NCBI GenBank assembly: GCA_016931715.1
Contig: JAFGEF010000074.1
Span: forward strand, 1 to 64,000
DNA from: Sedimentisphaerales bacterium
GTDB taxonomy: Bacteria; Planctomycetota; Phycisphaerae; Sedimentisphaerales; Anaerobacaceae
Length of the DNA: 64,000 nt
Reading direction: 5' to 3'
The notes under the pieces are model-generated. The model was not told the origin of the DNA and did no database searches. It saw only the letters and a list, made by a program, of their open reading frames with translations. Shown here piece by piece: positions 8,958-17,124 of this stretch. Position numbers and translations under genes: made by a program. How positions within the stretch are numbered: position 1 is the first letter of the stretch; every line of letters starts with the position of its first letter.

Positions 8958-9812
8958 ATGGCAGCTAAAAATACGAAGAATAAAAAACCTCGCATCAGTA
9001 AAAGGCACCTCAGGAAAGAATTAGAAGAATGCGAAGTCAAGTTCCAGGTGCTTTTCGATAACGTCAGCAGCGGCGTGGCTATCTACGAAACAAAAAATGA
9101 TGGTCAGGATTTTATTTTCGCGGATTTCAATCGTGCTGCCGAAGAAATAGAACATATCAAAAGAGACCAGCTTATCGGAAAAAATGTCAAGGATGTTTTC
9201 CCCGGTGTGGAAAAATTCGGGCTTTTAGATGTCTTTCGCAGGGTATATAAGACAGGCATTCCCGAACATCACCCGGTATCTATATATAAAGACGAGAGAA
9301 TTGCCGGCTGGCGGGAAAATTATGTATATCGCCTTCCTTCGGGACAAATAGTCGCGGTTTATGACGATATAAGCGCATTGAAGCACAGCGAGCTTGCGGC
9401 ACAAATGACTGACCAGTGTTTCCGTGCAATCGCTGATTATACTTATGACTGGGAAGTTTGGGTAAGCCCGACCGGACGAATGCTCTGGACAAATCCGGCG
9501 GTACAAAGAATAACCGGTTATAATGTAAAAGAAATAATGTCAATGCGGAATTTTCCCAGAGAAATCGTATATGAAGATGATCGTGAGCGAATAGTCAAAG
9601 CTTTCAACTCGGCGGTAAACGGTTCTATCGGGAATAATGTCGAGTTCAGAATAGTTCGTAAAAGCGGGGAGATTCTCTGGGCAGCAATGTCATGGCAGCC
9701 TATCTATGATACAAAAGGACAAACATTAGGCCATCGCGAGAGCATTCGCGATATAACCCAATTCAAGGAAGCTCAACTTAAACTCGAACAAGCGCTCAAA
9801 AGCGCTGTATAA
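8958..9812 (+). CDS. Two-PAS-domain sensor protein without visible output domain
   Basis: The 284-residue protein has a basic N-terminal stretch and then two PAS domains: about residues 25-140 (VLFDNVSSGVAIYETK to VAVYDDISALKHSE) and about 155-275 (CFRAIADYTYDWEVWV to GHRESIRDITQFKEAQ, with a PAC-like ending). The second is typical of PAS domains in planctomycete sensor kinases. It stops just after the helix that would normally lead into a histidine kinase or GGDEF domain, so no output module is visible. The ATG at 8958 is preferred because GAGG lies 8 bases upstream; an in-frame TTG six bases earlier is too close. The gene converges with asnA, with two bases between stop codons. Confidence 0.85.
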   Translation: MAAKNTKNKKPRISKRHLRKELEECEVKFQVLFDNVSSGVAIYETKNDGQDFIFADFNRAAEEIEHIKRDQLIGKNVKDVFPGVEKFGLLDVFRRVYKTGIPEHHPVSIYKDERIAGWRENYVYRLPSGQIVAVYDDISALKHSELAAQMTDQCFRAIADYTYDWEVWVSPTGRMLWTNPAVQRITGYNVKEIMSMRNFPREIVYEDDRERIVKAFNSAVNGSIGNNVEFRIVRKSGEILWAAMSWQPIYDTKGQTLGHRESIRDITQFKEAQLKLEQALKSAV

Positions 9813-9814
9813 TT

Positions 9815-10948
9815 TTATTCTATCACGTTGATATTTTTCTTGTTGCACATATCCTTTAGAACTTTTGGCCAGACTGTCGCGCTTACTTCACCGAGATGGG
9901 CTTTCTTCAAAATGAGCATGTATGTTCGTGACTGTCCGATTCCGCCGCCTATACTCAGCGGGATTTCGTTGTTCACAATCGCCTGATGATACGGATATTC
10001 GAGCATGTTAAGCTGGCCTGAAAGCTCAAGCTGCTTTACAAGCGTTTCAGCATTGACACGAATGCCCATAGAAGTCAGTTCATGGCGTCTTTTGGTTACA
10101 GGATTCCAAACGAGTATATCGCCGTTCATGCCGTGCATCGGGCGACCATCCTTTGATTTTGTTTCTGTTACCCAGTCATCGTAATCAGCAGCTCGCATTT
10201 CATGCGGGTAGCCATCCTTGAGCACCCAACCGATGCCGATGATAAAAACCGCCGGATATTCCTGCACTATCATTGTCTCACGCTGCTTGCGGGGCAAGTC
10301 CGGGTATCTCTCAAGTATCTCTTCGGCGTGAATAAAGGTCAGCTCGTCAGGCATATCCGGATATTTATCAGTTTTCAATTTCGGGAAAAGTTCCTGAACA
10401 TGAGTTTCTGCGCCTTTGAGAACCTTCCATATTTTTTTCACTACATCGCGAAGCAAATCAAGATTGCGCTGTTTGGCTGTTATAGCCAGTTCCCAGTCCC
10501 ACTGGTCAACATACGCACTATGGTCATGGTCGAGGAAGTAATCCTTGCGAACAGCACGCATATCAGTCAGCAGACCTTCACCGATTTTCATTCCAAATTG
10601 CTTCAGCGCCATGCGTTTCCATTTCGTAGCGGCCTGTACTACCTGCGCATCGATAGGATTTTTGTTTCTGTCGTTGTTAATATGAAATTGTATCGGCGTT
10701 CGTGAGCCGTCGCGGTCGAGCATATCGTTGACGCCGCTTTCGACATCGACAATCAGGGGAACCGTAACGCGAATCAAATTCAGCTCTTTACAGAGATTTT
10801 CCTCGATGTAGTCTTTCACAGCGTAAAGGGCAATTTGTGTCTCTTTCGGAGATAGTAATGAATTATAATCTTTTGGAAGTATTTTCTCAAGCTCATTATA
10901 ATCACCTATTCCAGGCCCAGCCAGGTCTGCTTTTTTTGCATCTGTCAT
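9815..10948 (-). CDS. asnA: Aspartate--ammonia ligase
   Basis: This cytoplasmic enzyme makes asparagine from aspartate, ammonia and ATP. The 377-residue product aligns in general character with AsnA, a class II tRNA-synthetase-like fold: IRVTVPLIVDVESGVND, the RDGSRTPIQFH segment, a long HxSxYVDQWDWE block and the C-terminal SIGGGIGQSRTYMLIL motif. It is about 45 residues longer than E. coli AsnA, as in the group seen in Bacteroidetes and some anaerobes. The ATG at 10948 has GGGAG upstream; a TTG 15 bases earlier is discounted. It follows the sugar epimerase gene by 56 bases on the same strand. Confidence 0.93.
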   Translation of the reverse strand: MTDAKKADLAGPGIGDYNELEKILPKDYNSLLSPKETQIALYAVKDYIEENLCKELNLIRVTVPLIVDVESGVNDMLDRDGSRTPIQFHINNDRNKNPIDAQVVQAATKWKRMALKQFGMKIGEGLLTDMRAVRKDYFLDHDHSAYVDQWDWELAITAKQRNLDLLRDVVKKIWKVLKGAETHVQELFPKLKTDKYPDMPDELTFIHAEEILERYPDLPRKQRETMIVQEYPAVFIIGIGWVLKDGYPHEMRAADYDDWVTETKSKDGRPMHGMNGDILVWNPVTKRRHELTSMGIRVNAETLVKQLELSGQLNMLEYPYHQAIVNNEIPLSIGGGIGQSRTYMLILKKAHLGEVSATVWPKVLKDMCNKKNINVIE

Positions 10949-11004
10949 TTCATAGTCTCCCAAATTAAAAAACGTTCTTTTTTAAAAACATCAGAAGTCG
11001 ATAC

Positions 11005-11943
11005 TTATCTTCTTAACCATTCAACAAATTTTGCCAAACCGATTTTGATTTCGGTTTTGGGATTATAACCGAGGTCTTTTGCGGCTTTGCTCACATCAGC
11101 GTATGTACAGTCAACATCTCCGGGCTGCATCGGAAGATGCTGGATTATTGCTTTTTTGCCGAGAGCTTTTTCAATTTCCGCCACCAGATTATTTACTGTA
11201 ATAGGCCTGGATTCGCCAAGATTGTAAATATGATACCCGCTGCACTTTTCAATAGATGAAACCACGCCGTCAATTATATCGTCAATGTACGTAAAATCGC
11301 GTTTCATCGAGCCGTCACCAAAAACCGGTATGGGCTTGCCCTGCTCGATTAGCGAGGTAAATTTATGAATTGCAAGGTCGGGTCTCTGGCGGGGACCATA
11401 AACCGTAAAGAAACGAAGGCACGTCATACCAATACCATAGAGGTGATGATAAGTATGACAGAAAAGCTCCCCTGCTTTTTTCGTTGCGGCGTAAGGTGAA
11501 ATTGGAAAATCAACGTTATCATCTTCTGAGAACGGGACTTTTTTATTATTCCCGTAAACGCTGGAGCTTGATGCAAAAATAAATTTCTTTACCCCGGACT
11601 TCCTGGCAGCTTCGAGCATGACCATCGTTCCGGTCACGTTGTCATCGCTGTAATATACAGGTTCCACAATTGAGGGCCTTACACCCGCTCCCGCAGCCAG
11701 ATGAATTATTGTGTCAACTCCGTCATCAACTGCTTTGTTCACAGCTTCAGGTTTGCGAATGTCATCTTCAATAAGATGGAAATTTTTATTTTTAAGGCAT
11801 TCTTTGATATTGCTGCGTTTGATTTGCGGGTTGTAGAAATTGTTAAAATTATCCATTCCCGCAACAGTCCAGCCGTCTGCAAGCAAACGCTCGCAAAGAT
11901 GCGACCCTATAAATCCTGCTGCTCCTGTTACTAATGCTTTCAT
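11005..11943 (-). CDS. NAD-dependent nucleotide-sugar epimerase (UDP-glucuronate/UDP-glucose 4-epimerase type)
   Basis: The extended short-chain dehydrogenase has the NAD motif TGAAGFIG (residues 6-13), the catalytic triad around S126, Y151 and K155 (YAATK) and the substrate-loop motif RFFTVYGPRQRPD. The RPDLAIHKF segment is typical of UDP-glucuronate 4-epimerases, and the neighbour is UDP-glucose dehydrogenase, which makes UDP-glucuronate. UDP-galacturonate synthesis is therefore a reasonable prediction, but UDP-xylose synthase or GalE-like activity cannot be excluded. It is 312 residues long and starts 44 bases after the dehydrogenase. Confidence 0.88.
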   Translation of the reverse strand: MKALVTGAAGFIGSHLCERLLADGWTVAGMDNFNNFYNPQIKRSNIKECLKNKNFHLIEDDIRKPEAVNKAVDDGVDTIIHLAAGAGVRPSIVEPVYYSDDNVTGTMVMLEAARKSGVKKFIFASSSSVYGNNKKVPFSEDDNVDFPISPYAATKKAGELFCHTYHHLYGIGMTCLRFFTVYGPRQRPDLAIHKFTSLIEQGKPIPVFGDGSMKRDFTYIDDIIDGVVSSIEKCSGYHIYNLGESRPITVNNLVAEIEKALGKKAIIQHLPMQPGDVDCTYADVSKAAKDLGYNPKTEIKIGLAKFVEWLRR

Positions 11944-11987
11944 AATTGTTGATTATTGAACTTTAGACACTTTCGGCGACTGGCACT

Positions 11988-13301
11988 TCAGCTCACTTTT
12001 GAAGGTCTTCCAATGCTGTGATATTCGATTCCGGCCTTTTGAACCATATCCGGATTATATAAATTTCTGCCATCGAAAATGACAGGTTTTTTCAATTTCG
12101 ATGTGATTATATTAAAATCAGGATTGCGGAACTCCTGCCAGTCTGTGAAAATAACCAGTGCATCCGCGTTATCCAGGGCATCGTACCCGTTCTGCAAATG
12201 CTCGATTTTCCCGTTCAGAGCCACTAACGCAGAAGGCCCTGCTTCCGGGTCGTAGGCTCGAATCCTGAAACCATTATCGAGAAATTTTCTGATGCAATTA
12301 ATCGCTGGCGATTCCCTGACATCATCGGTTCTTGCTTTGAAAGCAAGTCCCCATATCGCTAATGTAACCTGTTCTTTTCTCCCGGCAAAATAATCCATGA
12401 TGCGCTGTGCGAAACGCCGCTGCTGGCTGACATTCACCTGCTGAACAGATTTCGCAATTGTCATTTCAACTCCATTTAACGAGCCTGTATGAATCAGGGC
12501 ACGAATATCCTTGGGAAAACAAGCTCCGCCATATCCTACGCCGGGGAATAAAAAAGATGAACCGATTCTCGCATCGCTTCCAAGGCCTTTTCGCACCTGC
12601 TCGATGTCTGCTCCGATTTTTTCACATAATACTGAAATTTCATTCATAAAGGAAATTCTCGAAGCAAGCATGGCATTGGCGGCGTATTTCGTTATTTCAG
12701 CGGATACAGGATCCATAAATAAAATCCTGCTGCTCTTTCGCATAAACGGATTATACAACTGATTCATAATTTCCCGCACTGGAGGATTTGTCGTTCCTAT
12801 GATTATCCTGTCCGGACTCATGAAGTCCTCCACCGCAGCGCCTTCTTTGAGAAACTCCGGATTACTGACATAATCGAACGGCACCGAGGTTTTTGTCTTT
12901 ATCAATTCTGTAACTTTTTGAGCTGTTCCGGGAGGCACTGTGCTTTTTGTCGCTATGATTCGATAGTCTGTCATATGTTCGGCTATACCAGATGCCACCG
13001 AGAAAATAGCAGATAAATCACAGGAGCCGTCTTCTGCAGATGGAGTGCCGACCGCAAGAAAGATAATAATCGAATTATCTACGCCGTATTTGAGGTCGGT
13101 AGTAAAATGCAGCCTGTTGAGTTTTCTATTGTGTTTTACTATTTCTGTGAGACCAGGCTCATAAATTGGTATTACATCATTATTCAGACCTGCGATTTTG
13201 ACGGCGTCATTGTCCACGCAAACAACATTGTTTCCAGCTTCCGCCAGGCAAGCTGCTGTTACTAAGCCGACATAACCGACACCAGTGACACAAATTTGCA
13301 T
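11988..13301 (-). CDS. ugd: UDP-glucose 6-dehydrogenase
   Basis: The enzyme oxidises UDP-glucose to UDP-glucuronate with two NAD+. The 437-residue protein has the N-terminal Rossmann motif GVGYVGL (residues 7-13), the STVPPGT block, the catalytic cysteine C261 within GGACFPKD, and the C-terminal binding domain with AIWGLAFKARTDDVRESPAI. Family length is normal. It sits between a NusG-like antiterminator and a matching epimerase, pointing to surface polysaccharide synthesis. Confidence 0.95.
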   Translation of the reverse strand: MQICVTGVGYVGLVTAACLAEAGNNVVCVDNDAVKIAGLNNDVIPIYEPGLTEIVKHNRKLNRLHFTTDLKYGVDNSIIIFLAVGTPSAEDGSCDLSAIFSVASGIAEHMTDYRIIATKSTVPPGTAQKVTELIKTKTSVPFDYVSNPEFLKEGAAVEDFMSPDRIIIGTTNPPVREIMNQLYNPFMRKSSRILFMDPVSAEITKYAANAMLASRISFMNEISVLCEKIGADIEQVRKGLGSDARIGSSFLFPGVGYGGACFPKDIRALIHTGSLNGVEMTIAKSVQQVNVSQQRRFAQRIMDYFAGRKEQVTLAIWGLAFKARTDDVRESPAINCIRKFLDNGFRIRAYDPEAGPSALVALNGKIEHLQNGYDALDNADALVIFTDWQEFRNPDFNIITSKLKKPVIFDGRNLYNPDMVQKAGIEYHSIGRPSKVS

Positions 13302-13340
13302 TTCACTTCTCTCCTGTTATCCATTTTTTAATGGTCGTTT

Positions 13341-13411
13341 GTCATTCCGCACCGGGCGGAATCTACAAAATCAGCGTATTTAAATTCCTGCGTTCGCCGG
13401 AATTACAAAAC
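13341..13411. repeat. REP-like palindrome pair
   Basis: Two adjacent hairpins occupy the ugd/antiterminator gap. ATTCCGC (13344-13350) pairs with GCGGAAT (13356-13362), and AATTCC pairs with GGAATT at about 13383-13404. The layout resembles the other GGAATGACA-type palindromes in the window. It may attenuate transcription between the antiterminator gene and ugd. Confidence 0.5.
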
Positions 13412-13447
13412 ATACGTCCAGGTTTTACAACATAAATTCTTAATAGT

Positions 13448-13996
13448 TTATTCGACCGGCTCAATCATGTCTATCTCAATTTCGACACTTGCCGCCTGGC
13501 CGAGTATATCAACCTGCAAAACAAGTCTTGTCTGGCCCTTTACGCTTACAATAATTCCCTGTATTCCAAGCAGAGGTCCTGCTACCACACGGCATTTTTG
13601 TCCCGTCTTTAGATATTTGTGCGGGGTAACAGGCTCGCCGGTTTTTAAAACACGTTCAATCTGAGCTAATTCATCAATCAACTGCTGCTGGTTTTTCACC
13701 TCGATAAGATTCGCAACACGGTCTGTTTTCAGCAGTTGAATACGCTGGTTCTCATCGCCGCAAAAGAAAATATAGCCGCCGAACAAAGGCAAAAGCGATT
13801 TAATTGTTCTTCTGCTTTTGCGTCGAACACTCCAGGCCATCGGAAGAAAATAACTGATTTCCCTGTTAATCATGTCGTGAGCAAGCGCTTTTTCATTTCT
13901 GCTTTTTGTATGAGCAACCCACCACTTACCTGAAAAATCAGTAACGGAACTTTCTGACGGCCATATTATAGGAGGATTTTCACTTTCACTTAGCAA
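13448..13996 (-). CDS. NusG/RfaH-like transcription antiterminator
   Basis: The 182-residue protein has an N-terminal NusG domain (WWVAHTKSRNEKALAHDMINREISYFLPM, from about residue 25; the quoted stretch is part of it) and a C-terminal KOW domain (GQKCRVVAGPLLGIQGIIVS from about residue 130). Specialised NusG paralogues of the RfaH/UpxY/LoaP type ride on RNA polymerase and allow read-through of long polysaccharide operons. Its place between a DegT aminotransferase and ugd fits that role. No ATG is available; the TTG at 13996 is preceded by AGGGAC about 8 bases away and is the probable start. The gene begins 11 bases after the aminotransferase stop. Confidence 0.85.
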   Translation of the reverse strand: MLSESENPPIIWPSESSVTDFSGKWWVAHTKSRNEKALAHDMINREISYFLPMAWSVRRKSRRTIKSLLPLFGGYIFFCGDENQRIQLLKTDRVANLIEVKNQQQLIDELAQIERVLKTGEPVTPHKYLKTGQKCRVVAGPLLGIQGIIVSVKGQTRLVLQVDILGQAASVEIEIDMIEPVE

Positions 13997-14007
13997 TTTT
14001 ACTGTCC

Positions 14008-15114
14008 CTAATTATTGTTATAAAATTTAAGTACCGTTTGGGCTGCAAATTCAATCTGTTCTGCTGAAAGCTCGGGATAAATCGGCAGAGACAGAACCTC
14101 GTCACAAATTTTCTCTGTAACAGGCAAATCTCCCTGACTGTATCCAAGCTCGCTGAAACATTTCTGCAAATGCAGTGGTTTCGGATAAAAAATCGCTGAG
14201 CCGACTTTGTTCCCGGTAAGAAATTTATTTAAATCATCTCTTTGCGGCACAGCTATGGTATATTGATGATATGTACAAATGTTTCCTTTGCCGATTTTTG
14301 GAGTTTGAACAACAGAGCCGGCAAATAATTTATCATAAATCGCAGCGTTTTGTCTGCGTTTTTCGTTCCACTTATCAAGATATTTAAGTTTTACTAAAAG
14401 AACCGCCGCTTGAATGCTGTCGAGACGAAAATTTCCGCCAATCATGTTGTAGTAATATCTCGGTTTCTGGCCATGATCACGAAGAGATTTGAGTTTTTCC
14501 GCGATAGACTCAACATTTGTTGTTACAAGGCCGCCGTCGCCAAAAGCGCCGAGATTTTTCGTCGGGTAAAAAGAAAAACAGCCATAATTGCCGAAATTGC
14601 CGCAGCTTACGCCGTTGGAGCTTGCTCCTATTGCCTGTGCGGCATCCTCGATAATCTCAAGTTTGTGACATTTGGCGATTTTAGAAATCTCTTTCATTTT
14701 CGCCGTCTGGCCATACAAATGGACAGGTATAATCGCGCGCGTCTTTTCAGTTATTTTCTCTTCAATGCAGGATGGATCGATATTGTAGGAATCACGCTCG
14801 ATATCGACAAATACAGGCTTTGCTCCGAGTCTGAAAATCGAACCTGCGGTCGCAAAGAACGAAAATGCAGTTGTAATGACCTCGTCGCCAGGCTTAATAT
14901 CCGCCGCCATAAGACTGACTAATAGAGCATCTGTCCCGCTGGATACTCCAATTGCATACTTGCTGCCTATGTATTTTGCGATTTTGTCTTCAAACTCTGT
15001 GACCGCCGGGCCAAGAGCGAAATACTGGCTTTCGCAAACATCACTGATTGCCTGAAGAATTTCTTCCCTGATTGTCGCATATTGTGCTTTCAAATCCAAA
15101 AGCGGAACCTGCAT
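14008..15114 (-). CDS. DegT/DnrJ/EryC1/StrS-family PLP aminotransferase
   Basis: This family transfers an amino group to keto-sugars bound to a nucleotide. The 368-residue protein starts with the typical VPLLDLKAQY. It contains SSGTDALLVSL, EDAAQAIGA and the PLP-binding lysine K186 in FYPTKNLGAFGDGG. Substrate (3-keto or 4-keto sugar) is not evident. It is the first gene of a minus-strand run leading through the antiterminator, UGDH and epimerase. The upstream gap with the divergent ATP-grasp gene holds an inverted repeat. Confidence 0.92.
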   Translation of the reverse strand: MQVPLLDLKAQYATIREEILQAISDVCESQYFALGPAVTEFEDKIAKYIGSKYAIGVSSGTDALLVSLMAADIKPGDEVITTAFSFFATAGSIFRLGAKPVFVDIERDSYNIDPSCIEEKITEKTRAIIPVHLYGQTAKMKEISKIAKCHKLEIIEDAAQAIGASSNGVSCGNFGNYGCFSFYPTKNLGAFGDGGLVTTNVESIAEKLKSLRDHGQKPRYYYNMIGGNFRLDSIQAAVLLVKLKYLDKWNEKRRQNAAIYDKLFAGSVVQTPKIGKGNICTYHQYTIAVPQRDDLNKFLTGNKVGSAIFYPKPLHLQKCFSELGYSQGDLPVTEKICDEVLSLPIYPELSAEQIEFAAQTVLKFYNNN

Positions 15115-15200
15115 ATAAACTCCATCTAAATAAAAGAGCCAAATTTGTTTCCAAAGCGGACAGTTTAGAGTTATTGAGCCAAAATGTCAAGTTAGTATTA

Positions 15201-15270
15201 GGAATAGGTATTGGAATAGGAATAGGAAAAATATTCCCTTACTAAAACTATTCCTATTCCTATCTCCTAT
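15201..15270. repeat. GGAATA-rich inverted repeat in a divergent intergenic region
   Basis: The left side is built of GGAATAGG units and the right side of CCTATTCC units. GGAATAGGAATAG at 15213-15225 pairs perfectly with CTATTCCTATTCC at 15248-15260, leaving a 22-base loop, and weaker pairing continues outward. It lies between the start of the DegT gene and the start of the ATP-grasp gene. Confidence 0.7.
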
Positions 15271-15290
15271 AAAGATGTATTATATGTGAT

Positions 15291-16265
15291 ATGAAAAAAG
15301 ATACTTTCAATATATTATTTTCCTGCATAGGCAGACGTGTTTCTCTGCTTGAGAGTTTTCGAAAAGCTGCCAAAGAGCTGAAAATCCATGCCCGTTTCCT
15401 CGGTACTGATACTGCCATACTTAGCCCGGCTTTGCAGTTATGCGACCAGGGCTTCCTCGTAAAACCTATAAATGAACCGGGCTATATCAGACAAATGCTT
15501 TCAATAATAAAAAACAATCAGGTTCAATTGCTTGTTCCGACTATCGATACGGAATTGAAAATTCTTGCTGAAAACCAGAAGAAATTTGCCGCAATAGGCT
15601 GCCGCGTGCTTATTTCATCTGAAGAAGTAATAGATATTTGTCGGGACAAGAGGCAAACATATCGCTTTCTAATTAAAAACGGCTTCGAGAGTCCTATAAC
15701 AATGAGTGCCGGTGCGGCATTAGCCAAAAGCAATCTCCACTGGCCCTGCCTGCTGAAGCCCTGGGATGGCTCCGCCGGAAAAGATATTGCTCTTGTGCGA
15801 AACCATGACGAATTAACTTTCTATGCGAGGAAAATTAAAAATGCTATTTGTCAGGAATATATCGAAGGCGATGAATATACGTGCGATGTCTATGTCGATT
15901 TTGAAAAGAAAGTTCGCTGTATTGTTCCAAGAAAGCGTCTTGAAGTCAGAGCAGGTGAAGTCAGCAAGAGTCAGATTGTGAAAAATCCAGATATGATGAA
16001 TCAGGCCGCAAAGCTCGTCGAAGCTCTCGGAGCCGGACCGGGTGTTATCACAATACAATTATTTCTAACAAAAGGACATAAACTCAAATTCACAGAGATT
16101 AATCCTCGTTTCGGCGGCGGAGCGCCCTTATCCATAAAAGCAGGCGCAAACTTTCCAAAGTGGATTTTGCAGGAACTTCTCGGCCAGAAACCAAACATAA
16201 AATTTGACGATTTCAAAGACGGCCTAACTATGCTGCGTTACGACAGTGAAGTCTGGATTAAATAA
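15291..16265 (+). CDS. ATP-grasp domain protein (CarB/PylC-like)
   Basis: The 324-residue protein has a Rossmann-like N-terminal domain (FNILFSCIGRRVSLLESF) that resembles the pre-ATP-grasp domain of CarB/PylC-like ligases. An ATP-grasp fold follows, with LLKPWDGSAGKDIALV (about residue 150), QEYIEGDEYTCDVYV and the metal-binding FTEINPRFGGGAPLS (about residue 270). Members form carboxylate-amine bonds and often sit in polysaccharide or peptide-modification loci. The actual substrate is unknown. Its divergent position next to the nucleotide-sugar cluster suggests decoration of a sugar with an amino acid, but that is only inference. Confidence 0.82.
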   Translation: MKKDTFNILFSCIGRRVSLLESFRKAAKELKIHARFLGTDTAILSPALQLCDQGFLVKPINEPGYIRQMLSIIKNNQVQLLVPTIDTELKILAENQKKFAAIGCRVLISSEEVIDICRDKRQTYRFLIKNGFESPITMSAGAALAKSNLHWPCLLKPWDGSAGKDIALVRNHDELTFYARKIKNAICQEYIEGDEYTCDVYVDFEKKVRCIVPRKRLEVRAGEVSKSQIVKNPDMMNQAAKLVEALGAGPGVITIQLFLTKGHKLKFTEINPRFGGGAPLSIKAGANFPKWILQELLGQKPNIKFDDFKDGLTMLRYDSEVWIK

Positions 16266-16323
16266 TAAAAATCTTTTAATATAATGAGGATTAATACAAA
16301 AGTTTCTATTAGGGAATCGGATT

Positions 16324-16782
16324 ATGTTCAAAAAGCTTATATCTCGAATAATTTTATCCGGCTGCTCTTTATTACTTTTTTCCTGCAGCACTACTGTGAA
16401 CGAAGCTCATGAATCTCCAGCCGCTGAACCAACTGAGATGAGTATCAAATCAAACCTGATTCTTGATATAACTGATACTGCAGCAGCTAATCTAAAGATA
16501 CCATCAAAGTTAAAAGGAGATTTACAAATTAAAGTTACTGCCGAAGTAATCAGAAATAAGCCTTTACGTTCACATTTCTCCAGCGATATAAGCATAGTTT
16601 TTTCTGATATATTAACAAGTCAAAAATATCTTGATTTCCAAACTATAATCGAAGGAAACGCTGATGGAAGCCCGAACGAAGGAATATCCGAAGCATTTAA
16701 AAGGTTCATGAACGTAATAATGATATTGACCAATTCTTCGGATAATGTTATTAAACAAAATGTTATAGACTCAGAAAAATAA
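16324..16782 (+). CDS. Small lipoprotein of unknown function
   Basis: The 152-residue product has a basic start, a hydrophobic stretch and a lipobox LFSC with lipidated cysteine at residue 21, so it should be exported and anchored by lipid. The mature part (about 130 residues) shows no family that I recognise. It follows the ATP-grasp gene by 58 bases on the same strand. Confidence 0.65.
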   Translation: MFKKLISRIILSGCSLLLFSCSTTVNEAHESPAAEPTEMSIKSNLILDITDTAAANLKIPSKLKGDLQIKVTAEVIRNKPLRSHFSSDISIVFSDILTSQKYLDFQTIIEGNADGSPNEGISEAFKRFMNVIMILTNSSDNVIKQNVIDSEK

Positions 16783-17124
16783 TAATACAATAAGAATTTT
16801 ACATAAAACCTATATCGAAACTTGTCATCCTGAGTGATAACGAAGGATCTGGCCTGCGAATATTATTTTAGTTCATCAAACTGACCGATCCTATATGTCA
16901 TACCCGCGAAGGCGGGTATCCAGAAAAGGTATCGCAGCAATAGATTCTCGCCTGCGAGGGAATGACATGCATCTGTTAGTTACAGTTGTATATAAAGTTA
17001 TGATAATTCTTCTTAACAAATTGGTCAGTTTAAGTAAATTACGATTGTAAATATTTGTTTTATTTCCAGATTGACTAAAAATAACTGTAAAATGTTTTTA
17101 CATATATATAGAGAAAGGATCATC
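16783..17124. repeat. Gene-free region with a composite REP-like element
   Basis: A repeat block runs from about 16823 to 16967. It starts with TCATCCTGAG and GAAGGATCT, continues with a perfect hairpin ATACCCGC-GAAG-GCGGGTAT (16900-16919), and ends with ATTCTCGC...GAGGGAAT followed by GACA. The rest, up to the GH97 start, is AT-rich and probably contains that gene's promoter, which I could not pinpoint. Confidence 0.6.
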
